From NCBI RefSeq assembly GCF_000732925.1, contig NZ_CP008953.1, positions 1,178,001 to 1,242,000 on the forward strand: a DNA stretch of 64,000 bases, given 5' to 3'. The translations under genes were made by a program, and so were the position numbers. The DNA is from Amycolatopsis japonica. GTDB taxonomy: Bacteria; Actinomycetota; Actinomycetes; Mycobacteriales; Pseudonocardiaceae. Every line of letters begins with the position of its first letter. Position 1 is the first letter of the stretch. Below, in pieces: positions 16,546 through 28,734 of this stretch. The notes beneath the pieces are model-generated. The model did not search any database and was not told the origin of the DNA. It saw only the letters and a list, made by a program, of their open reading frames with translations.

Positions 16546-16850
16546 GTGCGGAGGTCTGGCCCGCGAAACGGCAAGCGGAAGCCCGCGGCGGACGTGGCGC
16601 AAGGCGTCGAAACTCTCGCAACTGCTCGTTGATTCCGCACTGTGACGGACCTGCCAGCACCAGCGTGAAGTCCCATTGGGAAAGTCCGGGGGCGGGAAGG
16701 TCGATGACGACGTCTGCCGGCGAGCCGGTGCCAGAGCCAAGGACGACGCAACCCGTGTCCACGGTGAAGGCCGCATGAGCAGGCTGATCGTTGTTGGTGA
16801 CGACTGCGATGAAAATAATGTCTTCGCGAAGTTTTGAAGCGCGTATTTAT
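16546..16850 (-). pseudogene. Possible 5'-truncated, frameshifted gene remnant
   Basis: On the minus strand one frame reads a protein-like stretch (EDIIFIAVVTNNDQPAHAAF, VVLGSGTGSPADVVIDLPAP, QWDFTLVLAG, INEQLRE), but it has no start codon before an in-frame stop near 16848. After INEQLRE the plausible continuation (SFDALRHVRRGLPLAV) lies in another frame. This suggests a decayed gene. The rest of this 450-bp region, up to the DUF6000 gene at 16996, shows nothing else. It could also be chance open sequence. Confidence 0.3.
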
Positions 16851-16995
16851 CCACTTTTGATGGCGCGAACTCGAATCGCAACCAGTGGGGAGCCAGTGGC
16901 GACTGGCTCACGGCCTGGCTATTTCTAAGGGGAGCGTGGTCGCGGCGCCCCGGAAAACGGTGGCATGACCCCGGCATCACCGGCACGATGCAGTC

Positions 16996-17616
16996 ATGCA
17001 CCGTCCCGATGACGCCAACGCGCTGACGGAACTGATCCCGCGGTACGTGACACCGGGACGGCGTTACCTTCGACTCGGCGGAGGACTGCTGCGGCCCGAG
17101 GTCGCTGACCGAGCCGCGTTCCTGCGGGAGTTGTCGGAGGCCGCCTCGCGCATCACCGACGCGGAACTCGGGGTCCTGCTGGACAAGGGCGGGTGGCGCG
17201 AACGCAAGACCGCCGCATGGTTCGTCGCGGTAAACGGTCGGATCCGGTTTCGCGACACGCTCGGCGCTCTTCTCCTCGCCAGCGAAAGCCCTAATGCCGG
17301 CCGGGCGTACTGCGTGGCACTGACCTGCCTCGGCACCGAAGGCGACGCGGCCTACCTCATCGCCTACCTCGACCGGTATCTGCTCCGTCCGGACCTCGAC
17401 TACGACCAGAGCGAAGCATTGGGCGCACTCTTGTGCCTCGACGAGGCACTCGGAACCGACCACGCCACGCGCTTCATCGAACCCCGCGGTCTCTGGTGGC
17501 GATTCTGCGCCGACATCCCCGCCGGAGCCGTCGTACCTCCGCCGCAACACGCACAGCGGTTCATGGGCCAGATGTGTGCACTCGCCATGGAAAGTGCGCG
17601 CTCCGGATCACCTTGA
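16996..17616 (+). CDS. DUF6000 family protein
   Basis: 206 residues. The family pattern is clear: N-terminal RYVTPGRRYLRLGGGLL, middle GWRERKTAAWFVAV, LLLASESPNAGRAYCVALTCLGTEGDA, and LIAYLDRYLLRPDLDYDQ followed by LGALLCLDEALGT. Repeated helices that pair a surface row with conserved Trp/Arg suggest a HEAT-like helical protein. It has no signal peptide and is probably cytosolic. Members are widespread in streptomycetes and relatives; no function is known to me. It stands alone between the gene-remnant region and the tRNA gene. Confidence 0.75.
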   Translation: MHRPDDANALTELIPRYVTPGRRYLRLGGGLLRPEVADRAAFLRELSEAASRITDAELGVLLDKGGWRERKTAAWFVAVNGRIRFRDTLGALLLASESPNAGRAYCVALTCLGTEGDAAYLIAYLDRYLLRPDLDYDQSEALGALLCLDEALGTDHATRFIEPRGLWWRFCADIPAGAVVPPPQHAQRFMGQMCALAMESARSGSP

Positions 17617-17700
17617 GGAACGTCGCTTAGCACCATGCGAGACGTCACCGGGATGTTTGGTCGGAGAGTCCATGTCACGAATCATGGTTTGATCGATGTG

Positions 17701-17727
17701 GGTGAACAGCCGAAAGTGCTGTTCACC
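17701..17727 (-). terminator. Terminator hairpin of tRNA-Arg
   Basis: Perfect 10-bp arms GGTGAACAGC (17701-17710) and GCTGTTCACC (17718-17727) with a 7-nt loop, ending 4 bp beyond the 3' end of the minus-strand tRNA gene. The position fits transcription termination, although the U-tract is poor. Confidence 0.7.
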
Positions 17728-17731
17728 AGTG

Positions 17732-17804
17732 TGCCCTCGGCAGGATTCGAACCTGCGACACCTGCCTCCGGAGGGCAGTGCTCTATCCCCTGAGCTACGA
17801 GGGC
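17732..17804 (-). tRNA. tRNA-Arg (anticodon CCG)
   Basis: Read on the minus strand, a 7-bp acceptor stem (GCCCTCG with CGAGGGC), D arm, anticodon stem CTGCC/GGCAG with loop CTCCGGA (anticodon CCG), and T arm GCAGG-TTCGAAT-CCTGC are all intact. The discriminator is A and no CCA is encoded. It decodes CGG, a frequent arginine codon in this high-GC DNA. A terminator hairpin follows. The arginyl-tRNA synthetase gene lies 4 kb away. Confidence 0.95.
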
Positions 17805-18004
17805 GTTGCCGCCTGAGCGACGTTGGAAGCTTAGCGCATGTCCCCGTGGGCTCTCGCGAGTGGTGGTCGTTAACCGGCGCGGCGCTCGACGAGGCGGCCC
17901 TGGATGGCTCTGACCAGGTCTTTCAGCTGGTTCAGGCGCAAGAGTGAGCCGTTGGGCAGCCGAAATGCGTAGCGTTGGTGGTACCGACGAACTGGGAGGA
18001 CCTG

Positions 18005-19129
18005 GTGATCGAACCGTTCGAGGTGAGGATCCCCGAATCCGACATCGAAGACCTGCGCGTCCGGCTGCGCGCGACGCGCTGGCCCGAGCCTGCCACCGTC
18101 GACGATTGGGAGCAGGGGGTCCCGCTGGAGTTCGCGCGGGAGTTGTGCCGGTATTGGGCGGAGGACTACGACTTCGGACTGGCCGCCCGGGTCAACGCTT
18201 TCCCGGGCTTCAAGACCACTGTGGACGGTCTCGGCATCCACTTCCTGCACGTTCGCTCGCCGGAGCCGGACGCGACACCGCTCGTGCTCACGCACGGCTG
18301 GCCGGGTTCGGTCGTGGAGTTCCTCGACGTGCTCGGTCCGCTGACCGATCCCGCCGCGCACGGGGGCGATCCCGCGGACGCGTTCCACGTCGTGGCGCCG
18401 TCGTTGCCGGGGTTCGGCTGGAGTGACAAACCATCGTCGACCGGGTGGAACGTCGAGCGCATCGCCCGGGCTTGGGACGAGCTGATGGGGCGGCTCGGTT
18501 ACGAGCGGTACGCCGCGCAGGGCGGCGACTGGGGTGCGGGGGTGACGAACATGCTCGCCAAGGTGGCCCCGGAGCGGCTGATCGGCGTCCACGTGAACAT
18601 GGCGGGCGTCGCGTACGACGAGTCCGTTCTCGGCGAGCCGACGGCGGAGGAGAAGGCGGCGATCGGCGACCTCGCGCGGTTCCGCGCAGTCGGGTCCGCG
18701 TACGCGCAGCAGCAGGCCACGCGTCCGCAGACGGTGGGCTACGGGCTCACCGACTCGCCGGCGGCGCAGGCCGCGTGGATCGCCGAGAAGTTCTGGGAGT
18801 GGACCGACAACGACGGCTCGCCGGAGACCGCGTTGTCCTGGCAGCAGATGCTCGACGCGATCTCCGTCTACTGGTTCACCGCGACGGCGGCCTCGTCGGC
18901 GCGGATCTACTGGGAGAACAAGGAGCGCGACGTCAGCGCCGTTGAAGTTCCTTCGGGTATCTCCATCTTCCCTCGCGAGATCATCCGGCCGTCCCGGCGT
19001 TGGGCGGAGCTGCGCTACACCGATCTTCGCTGGTACGAGGTGCTGGCCGAGGGCGGCCACTTCGCCGCGTTCGAGCAGCCCGAGGCCTTCGTCGGCCAGT
19101 TGCGGGGGTTCTTCCGGTCGCTTCGGTAG
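18005..19129 (+). CDS. Epoxide hydrolase (EHN plus alpha/beta hydrolase)
   Basis: 374 residues from the GTG at 18005, chosen for its GGGAGG site; the frame is open further upstream but without homology. Residues 1-105 are the EHN lid domain (FEVRIPESDIEDLRVRLRATRWPEP, WEQGVPLEFARELCRYW). The hydrolase part has oxyanion motif HGWPGS (97-102), nucleophile Asp175 in AAQGGDWGAG and catalytic His in EGGHFAAFEQPE near the end. It should open epoxides to diols through a covalent ester in the cytosol. No obvious pathway partner is next to it. Confidence 0.92.
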   Translation: MIEPFEVRIPESDIEDLRVRLRATRWPEPATVDDWEQGVPLEFARELCRYWAEDYDFGLAARVNAFPGFKTTVDGLGIHFLHVRSPEPDATPLVLTHGWPGSVVEFLDVLGPLTDPAAHGGDPADAFHVVAPSLPGFGWSDKPSSTGWNVERIARAWDELMGRLGYERYAAQGGDWGAGVTNMLAKVAPERLIGVHVNMAGVAYDESVLGEPTAEEKAAIGDLARFRAVGSAYAQQQATRPQTVGYGLTDSPAAQAAWIAEKFWEWTDNDGSPETALSWQQMLDAISVYWFTATAASSARIYWENKERDVSAVEVPSGISIFPREIIRPSRRWAELRYTDLRWYEVLAEGGHFAAFEQPEAFVGQLRGFFRSLR

Positions 19130-19206
19130 CGGTGCGTGGCGGTTTCAGGTTTCGGGAAGGCCCTCCTGGGGGATGGCTTCCTTGTGTGGCTTAAGACATG
19201 GTGAAC

Positions 19207-19219
19207 TTAGGCTCACCTG
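19207..19219. promoter_or_regulatory. Iron-box-like half site upstream of the CDF gene
   Basis: TTAGGCTCACCTG matches 11 of 13 positions of the right part of the DtxR/IdeR iron-box consensus (TTAGGCTAACCTA). The left part of the 19-bp box is poor. It ends just before the -35 element of the CDF promoter, so an IdeR- or MntR-type protein could act here. Position and match are seen; regulation is inference. Confidence 0.35.
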
Positions 19220-19250
19220 TATTGCACATATGCGCATGTGACAATATATT
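19220..19250 (+). promoter_or_regulatory. CDF promoter with metal-regulator operator
   Basis: A -35 TTGCAC (19222-19227) and -10 TATATT (19245-19250) are 17 bp apart. An interrupted palindrome fills the space: half-sites TATTG-CACAT (19220-19229) and ATGTG-A-CAATA (19236-19246) around ATGCGC. This resembles SmtB/ArsR operators, which are released by Zn, Cd or Co. A bound dimer would block RNA polymerase until the metal accumulates, which suits an exporter gene. No ArsR regulator gene is adjacent. Confidence 0.65.
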
Positions 19251-19280
19251 CGGCCTGTCGACTTCACGAGAGGCGGAGCA

Positions 19281-20198
19281 ATGGGTCACGGGCACGGGCA
19301 TGGGACGGCCGCGCCGTCGAGCGCGTCAGGCCGCTACCTCAAGAGCCTGACGATCGCGCTGGTCATCGGCGCCGGCTTCATGGTCATGGAGTTCATCGTC
19401 GGGTTCGCCACCGGCTCGCTCGCGCTCATCTCCGACGCCGCGCACATGTTCACCGACGTCCTCGGCGTCGGCATGGCGCTGGCGGCCATCCTGCTCGCCC
19501 GGCGCAGCGGCCCGACGCTCACCAGGACCTTCGGCTTCTACCGCGCCGAAGTGCTCGCGGCGCTGGGCAACGCCATCCTGCTGTTCGGCGTCGCGGGCTA
19601 CGTCCTGGTCGAGGCCATCGGCCGGATCAGCGACCCGCCCGCCGTGCCCGGCCTGCCCGTCCTGCTGGCCGCGGCCGCGGGCCTTGTCGCCAACATCGTT
19701 TCCTTCATGATCCTGCGCAAGGGTGCGGAAGAGAGCATCAACGTCCGTGGCGCGTACCTCGAAGTCCTCGCCGACCTGATCGGCTCCGTCGGTGTCCTGC
19801 TGAGCGGCGCGATCACGCTGCTGACCGGCTGGCGCTACGCCGACCCGATCATCGGTGTCGCGATCGGCCTGTTCGTCCTGCCCCGCACCTACGCCCTCGC
19901 CCGGCGCGCGCTGCGGATCCTGTTCCAGCACGCGCCCAAGGGCGTCGACGTCGCCGGGATCCAGGCCGAACTCGGCGGGCTGAAGGGCGTCGAGGACGTT
20001 CACGATCTACACGTCTGGACACTGACTTCGGGTATGGAGGTCGCTTCGGCGCACCTCACCATCGCGCCGACCGTCGAGCAGGCCGAAGTGCTCACCGAGG
20101 CGCAGAACCTCCTGGCGAACCGCTACTCGATCGAGCACGCGACCTTGCAGATAGAAGTGCCCCAGTGCGCGCAACGCTGCCGGGAACTCTCCTGGTAA
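19281..20198 (+). CDS. Cation diffusion facilitator (CzcD/ZitB-like) metal exporter
   Basis: 305 residues. A His-rich N terminus (GHGHGHG) precedes six transmembrane helices. The helix II motif SLALISDAAHMFTDVLGV and helix V EVLADLIGSVGVLLSG carry the His/Asp residues that bind Zn2+ in this family. The cytosolic C-terminal domain (HDLHVWTLTSGMEVASAHL) and a CAQRC tail follow. It should export Zn2+ or a similar divalent ion in exchange for protons. A GAGAGGCGGAG ribosome site precedes the ATG. The upstream promoter contains a metal-type operator. It converges on the DUF305/DUF3105 pair through a 67-bp palindrome. Confidence 0.93.
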   Translation: MGHGHGHGTAAPSSASGRYLKSLTIALVIGAGFMVMEFIVGFATGSLALISDAAHMFTDVLGVGMALAAILLARRSGPTLTRTFGFYRAEVLAALGNAILLFGVAGYVLVEAIGRISDPPAVPGLPVLLAAAAGLVANIVSFMILRKGAEESINVRGAYLEVLADLIGSVGVLLSGAITLLTGWRYADPIIGVAIGLFVLPRTYALARRALRILFQHAPKGVDVAGIQAELGGLKGVEDVHDLHVWTLTSGMEVASAHLTIAPTVEQAEVLTEAQNLLANRYSIEHATLQIEVPQCAQRCRELSW

Positions 20199-20200
20199 CC

Positions 20201-20267
20201 ACGCATTTCGTCCTCTGAATGCGGTAGTCGGCAAAGCGAACTACCGCATTCAGAGGACGAAATGCGT
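20201..20267. terminator. Bidirectional palindrome between convergent genes
   Basis: Perfect 28-bp arms (20201-20228 and 20240-20267) with an 11-nt loop. The arm core is TTTCGTCCTCTGAATGCGG. It starts 2 bp after the CDF stop codon and its last base is the first base of the DUF305 stop codon complement, so it fills the space between two convergent genes. The same core recurs at 40813-40881 and as a half copy at 54991-55010. It probably terminates both genes. Confidence 0.75.
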
Positions 20268-20974
20268 CAGGCGGGGAGGGGAGCGGCGCCGCGCTCCTGG
20301 AGCAGGCCCTTCATCAGGGTCATCTCCGCACCCTGCGAAACGAGCATGCTCTGCGTCAGCGACTTCACGTCGGCGATCGACGTGTGGTCGTAGCCGTACT
20401 GCGCCATCTCCGTCCCGCCCATGTGGTGCCGGAGCATCAGCTGCAGGAAGAAGACGTCCATCTCCTTGCCGGTCAGCGACCGCAGTTTGGCGAGTTCGGC
20501 CGACGTCGCCATCCCTGGCATCGGGGCGCCGTTCGACGGCTTCATGTCGGCGCCACCGTGCCCGCCGTGGCCGGCCATCGGCTCGGTCATCCAGGTCATG
20601 TAGGCGCCGGTCGTCTGCTCGGGCTGGCCCCACAGACCGAGCCAGCCCTTCATCCGGCCGACCTGGCCGGTCTGCGTGCGCTCGATGTCGAACGCGAGGG
20701 TCTTGATCGCCGGATCGGTCGTGTGGTCCCGCGCCCAGCCCGCCATGGTGACGGCCTGAAGGTGGTGCACCGACATGTCCTGCGCGAAGCCGACCTCGAC
20801 CGAGCCCGTGCCCGGGGTCTTCTGCTCCGGCTCGGAGTCGATCAGCCTGGTCGTCAGCGCGCCGAGGCCGAAGCCGAGGATCAGCATGACGACCAGGGCG
20901 GCCCCGATCACCAGCCATCGGCTCTTGGCCGACCTTGAGACGTCTTCCTGGAGATCGGGGTCCACTTGGCTCAC
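20267..20974 (-). CDS. DUF305 membrane-anchored protein
   Basis: 235 residues. One N-terminal transmembrane helix (LVIGAALVVMLILGFGLGAL, about 20-40) leaves the rest outside the membrane. The DUF305 domain has paired His/Met motifs: FAQDMSVHHLQAVTMAGWA and FFLQLMLRHHMGGTEMAQYG, plus a Met/His-rich middle (TEPMAGHGGHGGADM). Such residues suggest copper or other soft-metal binding. Its GTG directly abuts the stop of the DUF3105 gene upstream (TAA then GTG), so the two are cotranslated. The neighbouring CDF exporter supports a metal link, which is inference. Confidence 0.88.
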   Translation of the reverse strand: MSQVDPDLQEDVSRSAKSRWLVIGAALVVMLILGFGLGALTTRLIDSEPEQKTPGTGSVEVGFAQDMSVHHLQAVTMAGWARDHTTDPAIKTLAFDIERTQTGQVGRMKGWLGLWGQPEQTTGAYMTWMTEPMAGHGGHGGADMKPSNGAPMPGMATSAELAKLRSLTGKEMDVFFLQLMLRHHMGGTEMAQYGYDHTSIADVKSLTQSMLVSQGAEMTLMKGLLQERGAAPLPA

Positions 20975-21814
20975 TTACTTGCTCGCGGGCGCCGAGGGCT
21001 GGGTCGCGGGTGCGGACGGCTGACCGGCGCCGGGCTGGTCCGGCTGGGTGCCCGCGCTGCCCTTGTAATCCATCGGCTTCGCGTCCGGCCCCGGCGGGGT
21101 CGGGTCGAAGTCGCCCGGCTCGATCTGCGCGTCGCAGGTGGCGTCACGCTCGGGGTACGCGCCGTACGGGTTGGTGCGCAGGGCGGCGATGAACTGGTCG
21201 ATCCGCTCGTCGGAGGCGGAGTCCAGCTTCAGCTGGTGGCCCCAGGACTGCACGGAGATCGGCTTGTCCAGGTTCGGGTACGGCGACATCACCGTGTACG
21301 GCTTGCCCTCGACGCGGACCCGCAGCAGCTCCAGCGCGTCGCCGGAGATCTGCGCCGGGTTGTAGGCGATCCAGACCGCGCCGTGCTCGAGACCGTGGAC
21401 CATGTTCTCGTTGCGGACGGCCTTCTCGTAGACGACGCCGTTGCACGCGGCCCAGGCCTGGTCGTGCGGGCCACCGAAGGGCGGGGTCTTGTCGTAGGCG
21501 ACGCGCTCGGCGGCGCTGACGTGCACGGAACCCTCGTAGGTGGCCGTGGTCACGCCCGCGATCCGCTTCGACGGGTCCGGGTCCTGCTGAGAGGGGGCGA
21601 AGGCGGCCGCGGCCTCTTCACGGGTCTTCTGCTCACGCTTGGGCGCCGAAGCGACCATGTAATAGGTGACCACCGAGGCAGCCAGGACGACGATCGCGAC
21701 GACGGCGATGATCGTGCCCCAGGGCGTGCCCTTCTTGGACACGACGGAACTACGGGCGGCCTTCATCGCGTTCTTCGACGACGCGCCCTTTTTTCTGGTT
21801 GTCCCGTTAGCCAT
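20975..21814 (-). CDS. DUF3105 membrane protein
   Basis: 279 residues. A basic N terminus is followed by one transmembrane helix ([20 protein letters not shown]). The external domain has the DUF3105 signature: [48 protein letters not shown], and a late [21 protein letters not shown]. Conserved His residues and two cysteines could bind a metal. The Pro/Ala tail is low complexity. It is first in a two-gene unit with the DUF305 gene. The start lies close to the divergent argS promoter region. Confidence 0.88.
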   Translation of the reverse strand: MANGTTRKKGASSKNAMKAARSSVVSKKGTPWGTIIAVVAIVVLAASVVTYYMVASAPKREQKTREEAAAAFAPSQQDPDPSKRIAGVTTATYEGSVHVSAAERVAYDKTPPFGGPHDQAWAACNGVVYEKAVRNENMVHGLEHGAVWIAYNPAQISGDALELLRVRVEGKPYTVMSPYPNLDKPISVQSWGHQLKLDSASDERIDQFIAALRTNPYGAYPERDATCDAQIEPGDFDPTPPGPDAKPMDYKGSAGTQPDQPGAGQPSAPATQPSAPASK

Positions 21815-21969
21815 GGCTCCTGCGTTCTCCGAAGGGGGTGGTCCCTGCGCGGGCCAGTGTAGAGACCGCGCGTCTGATCACCGTGAACAGTTCGAAGATC
21901 ACCGGCTTGGCTCACACCTTCCGGCGGTCGCTGCGAAGCCCGGACCAGGTCACACCTAGAATTCCGCGA

Positions 21970-23625
21970 GTGACTCCCGCAGCTCTCGCCGACCTGGTCC
22001 GTAACTCCGCCGTGCAGGTTCTCACCGCGCGCGGCCTCGACGATTCCGTGCTGCCGGAGAAGGTGACGATCGAGCGTCCCCGCAATCCCGAGCACGGTGA
22101 TTACGCGACCAACCTGGCGCTGCAGGTGGCCAAGAAGGCGGGCATGAAGCCCCGTGACTTCGCCGACGCGCTGGCCGAGGCGCTCTCGGCCACCGACGGC
22201 ATCGACTCGGCCGAGGTCGCCGGGCCGGGCTTCCTCAACCTGCGGCTCGCCGCCGACGCGCAGGGCCAGATCGTCCAGCAGGTGCTCGACGCCGGGGAGA
22301 AGTACGGCCTCGGCGACGCGCTGGCGGGCGTCAAGATCAACCTCGAGTTCGTTTCGGCGAATCCGACCGGCCCGATCCACCTCGGCGGCACCCGCTGGGC
22401 CGCGGTCGGCGACGCGCTGGGCCGCGTGCTGTCCGCGCAGGGCGGCCTGGTCACCCGGGAGTACTACTTCAACGACCACGGCGCGCAGATCGACCGCTTC
22501 GTCCGCTCGCTGATCGCCGCCGCCAAGGGCGAGCCCGCCCCCGAGGACGGCTACGCGGGCGGCTACATCAACGACATCGCCGCCGAGGTCATCCGCCAGG
22601 AGCCGAGCGCGCTGTCGCTGCCCGACGACGAGCGGGCCGAGACCTTCCGCCGGGTCGGCATCGAGCTGATGTTCACCGAGATCAAACAGAGCCTGCACGA
22701 TTTCGGCACCGATTTCGACGTCTACTTCCACGAGAACTCGCTGCACGAGTCCGGCGCCGTGGCGACCTCGGTCCAGCAGTTGAAGGACTCCGGGAACCTG
22801 TACTTCGAAGACGGCGCCTGGTGGCTCAAGTCCAAGGAGCACGGCGACGACAAGGACCGCGTCGTCATCAAGAAGGACGGCAACCCGGCCTACATCGCCG
22901 GTGACCTCGCCTACTTCCAGGACAAGCGCAAGCGCGGTTTCGACCTGTGCATCTACATGCTCGGCGCGGACCACCACGGCTACATCGCCCGGCTCAAGGC
23001 CGCGGCGGCCGCCTTCGGTGACGACCCGGCCGTCGTCGAGGTGCTGATCGGCCAGATGGTCAACCTGGTCTCCGAGGGCAAACCGGTCCGGATGAGCAAG
23101 CGCGCCGGCACCGTGATCACCATGGAGGACCTCGTCGGCACCGTCGGCGTGGACGCCGCCCGCTACGAGCTGATCCGCTACTCCGTCGATTCCACTTTGG
23201 ACATCGACCTGGACCTGCTTCGCAAGCACTCCAACGACAACCCGGTCTACTACGTCCAGTACGCCCACGCGCGGCTGGCCTCGTTGCAGCGCAACGCTTC
23301 CGACCTCGGACTGAAATCCGATGGCGAAGTCGACTTCGGCCTGCTTACGCTGCCCGCCGAGGGCGATCTGATCCGCACGATCGGCGAATTCCCGACCGTC
23401 CTCCGCCGGGCCGCACAGCTGCGCGAACCGCACCGCGTCGCCCGGTACCTCGAAGAGCTCGCCGGCGCGTACCACAAGTTCTACACGGTCGGCCGTGTTC
23501 TTCCCCAGGGCGACGAGGAGGCCACCCCCCTCACGTTCGCCCGGCTCGCGCTGTGCCAGGCCGCCCGTCAGGTGCTGGCGAACGGCCTCAACGTGCTCGG
23601 TGTCTCTGCTCCGGAACGGATGTAA
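21970..23625 (+). CDS. argS: Arginyl-tRNA synthetase
   Basis: 551 residues from the GTG at 21970, the usual family length; the frame is open upstream but non-homologous. It charges tRNA-Arg with arginine using ATP. The N-terminal Add-1 domain is followed by the class I HIGH-type motif [10 protein letters not shown] (131-140), the KMSKS-type motif VRMSKRAGT and a C-terminal DALR anticodon-binding domain ([16 protein letters not shown] onwards). It leads the cluster argS-lysA-hom-thrC-thrB-rho; lysA starts 6 bp after its stop. The same order is found in mycobacteria. Confidence 0.97.
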   Translation: MTPAALADLVRNSAVQVLTARGLDDSVLPEKVTIERPRNPEHGDYATNLALQVAKKAGMKPRDFADALAEALSATDGIDSAEVAGPGFLNLRLAADAQGQIVQQVLDAGEKYGLGDALAGVKINLEFVSANPTGPIHLGGTRWAAVGDALGRVLSAQGGLVTREYYFNDHGAQIDRFVRSLIAAAKGEPAPEDGYAGGYINDIAAEVIRQEPSALSLPDDERAETFRRVGIELMFTEIKQSLHDFGTDFDVYFHENSLHESGAVATSVQQLKDSGNLYFEDGAWWLKSKEHGDDKDRVVIKKDGNPAYIAGDLAYFQDKRKRGFDLCIYMLGADHHGYIARLKAAAAAFGDDPAVVEVLIGQMVNLVSEGKPVRMSKRAGTVITMEDLVGTVGVDAARYELIRYSVDSTLDIDLDLLRKHSNDNPVYYVQYAHARLASLQRNASDLGLKSDGEVDFGLLTLPAEGDLIRTIGEFPTVLRRAAQLREPHRVARYLEELAGAYHKFYTVGRVLPQGDEEATPLTFARLALCQAARQVLANGLNVLGVSAPERM

Positions 23626-23631
23626 CCCAGA

Positions 23632-25065
23632 ATGGCTCACCCCGCGGGCCCCCGCCACGCCGACGTCTACCCCCACGCCGACGCCTCCGGTTTCCCGCCG
23701 TCGAGTCCGGAAGAACTCGACAGGCTGTACCCGAAAGTCTGGCCCCGCAACACTTTCCGGGGCGGTGACGGCGTCGTCCGCATCGCGGGTGTCGACGTCC
23801 GCGAACTCGCCGAGAAGTACGGCACGCCGCTGTTCGTCGTCGACGAGGCCGACTTCAAGTCCCGGTGCGCCGACTACGCCGAGGCGTTCGACGACCCGGC
23901 GCTCGTGCACTACGCGTCCAAGGCGTTCCTGTCCATCGAGATCGCCCGCTGGGTGGCCGAACAGGGGCTGAGCCTGGACGTCTGCAGCGGCGGCGAACTC
24001 GCCGTGGCGCAGCGCGCGAACTTCCCGGCCGAGCGGATCACCTTCCACGGCAACAACAAGGCGCTGTCCGAACTGGAAGCCGCGGTCGAAGCCGGCGTCG
24101 GCACGGTCGTGGTCGACTCCTACTACGAGATCGCGCGGCTGGCCGACGTCGCCGCCCGGCACGACATCGTGCAGAACGTCCTCATCCGGGTCACGGTCGG
24201 CGTCGAGGCGCATACGCACGAATTCATCGCGACCGCCCACGAGGACCAGAAGTTCGGTTTCTCGCTGGCCTCCGGTGACGCGGCCGAGGCCGTGCGCCGC
24301 GTGCTCAACGCGCCGTCGCTCAAGCTGATCGGCCTGCACAGCCACATCGGTTCGCAGATCTTCGACGCCGACGGTTTCGAGGTCGCGGCCCGCCGCGTGG
24401 TCGGGCTGCTGGCCGAACTCGGCAAGGAGCACGGCCCCGAACTGCTCGACCAGCTGTCGATCGTCGACCTCGGCGGTGGTTTCGGTATCGCCTACACCGA
24501 CAAGGACAACCCGCCGCCGCCCGCGCAGATGATCACGCAGATCCGCGAGATCGTCCGCAAGGAATGCGAGTACGCGGGCCTTCCGGTGCCGAAGATCGCC
24601 GGCGAGCCCGGCCGCGCCATCGCCGGTCCCGGCACGATCACGCTGTACGAGGTCGGCACCATCAAGGACGTCTCGCTCGGCGACAAGGCCGCCCGGCGTT
24701 ACGTCAGCGTCGACGGCGGGATGAGCGACAACATCCGCACCGCCCTCTACGACGCGGTGTACGACTGCCGTCTCGTATCCCGGTCGGCCGACGACGATGG
24801 CGACGGCCAGGTGGGTGCCGCGCTGTCCCGGGTCGTGGGAAAACACTGTGAGTCCGGCGACATCGTCGTCCGTGACTGCTGGCTCCCCGACACCCTTGCT
24901 CCCGGCGACCTGCTCGCCGTGGCGGCCACCGGGGCGTACTGCTACTCGATGGCCAGCGGGTACAACCGGCAGCCGCGGCCCGCGGTGGTGGCCGTGCGCA
25001 ACGGCAGCGCCCGCGTGCTGCTGCGGCGGGAGACGACGGACGACATGCTGCGCCTGGAGGTCTAG
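23632..25065 (+). CDS. lysA: Diaminopimelate decarboxylase
   Basis: 477 residues. The enzyme converts meso-diaminopimelate to L-lysine and CO2 with pyridoxal phosphate. The PLP lysine is in LVHYASKAF (Lys98), the glycine-rich HSHIGSQIF and [10 protein letters not shown] loops bind the phosphate, and the C-terminal substrate motifs [12 protein letters not shown] and [12 protein letters not shown] are present. The N-terminal extension of about 45 residues is typical of actinobacterial forms. It lies between argS and hom with gaps of 6 and 3 bp, in a Lys/Thr branch operon. Confidence 0.97.
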   Translation: MAHPAGPRHADVYPHADASGFPPSSPEELDRLYPKVWPRNTFRGGDGVVRIAGVDVRELAEKYGTPLFVVDEADFKSRCADYAEAFDDPALVHYASKAFLSIEIARWVAEQGLSLDVCSGGELAVAQRANFPAERITFHGNNKALSELEAAVEAGVGTVVVDSYYEIARLADVAARHDIVQNVLIRVTVGVEAHTHEFIATAHEDQKFGFSLASGDAAEAVRRVLNAPSLKLIGLHSHIGSQIFDADGFEVAARRVVGLLAELGKEHGPELLDQLSIVDLGGGFGIAYTDKDNPPPPAQMITQIREIVRKECEYAGLPVPKIAGEPGRAIAGPGTITLYEVGTIKDVSLGDKAARRYVSVDGGMSDNIRTALYDAVYDCRLVSRSADDDGDGQVGAALSRVVGKHCESGDIVVRDCWLPDTLAPGDLLAVAATGAYCYSMASGYNRQPRPAVVAVRNGSARVLLRRETTDDMLRLEV

Positions 25066-25068
25066 CAA

Positions 25069-28315
<3,247 letters not shown>

Positions 28316-28364
28316 AGCCTCGGTCACATGCCGGAGCCCCGCCCCGCCACGCGGGGGGTGGTTG

Positions 28365-28393
28365 TTGCACCGGACCGTGGCGCGGTCTACCCT
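28365..28393 (+). promoter_or_regulatory. Promoter of rho
   Basis: A -35 TTGCAC (28365-28370) and -10 TACCCT (28388-28393) are separated by 17 bp, 50 bp after the thrB stop. The start would be near 28400, which gives a leader of about 335 nt before the rho GTG. Confidence 0.6.
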
Positions 28394-28399
28394 CGGGGG

Positions 28400-28734
28400 C
28401 GTTCGATCACCGTGCGTTTCCGCACCCGGTGCCGGTCCAGGTGACCAGTGTCATCCTTGGCCCGCATCCTTCGTTGATCCGCCAGTTCCGTACACCGCCT
28501 GGCAAGCGGGGAGTAGCGGATGGACGCAGGCGGGTTCCCGGTTCCGGCGGTGCCGAATTCCGCTTCCTCCGTTTGGAGGACGCAAATCCCTGTGCTGGAG
28601 GCCTTCTAGCTGTGTTCAACACGGCCGAGGAGCTGATCGCCCGTATCGGGGGCCAATTACGCCGTTTCGCAATCGGACGCGAGCGGCGGTCCGCTGATCC
28701 ACCTGGAGGCGTGGATCGGTCAGGAAGGACATTT
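28400..28734 (+). other. Long 5' leader of rho
   Basis: About 335 nt without a supported gene. The rho frame is open through most of it, and a GTG near 28612 starts FNTAEELIARIGGQLRRFAIG in frame, so either an N-terminal extension or a leader peptide is conceivable. The GTG at 28735 with AGGAAGGAC upstream is the better start. Long rho leaders are used for autogenous control in several bacteria; here that is inference. Confidence 0.4.

Noticed and set aside
15262..17550. A 762-codon minus-strand open frame over the WXG operon
   Set aside because: It crosses three well-supported plus-strand genes; only the short piece near 16546-16850 looks protein-like and is reported as a possible remnant in a different frame.
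17732..17804. tRNA-Arg as an integration site for a mobile island
   Set aside because: No integrase, transposase or partial tRNA copy is found nearby, so there is no direct support.
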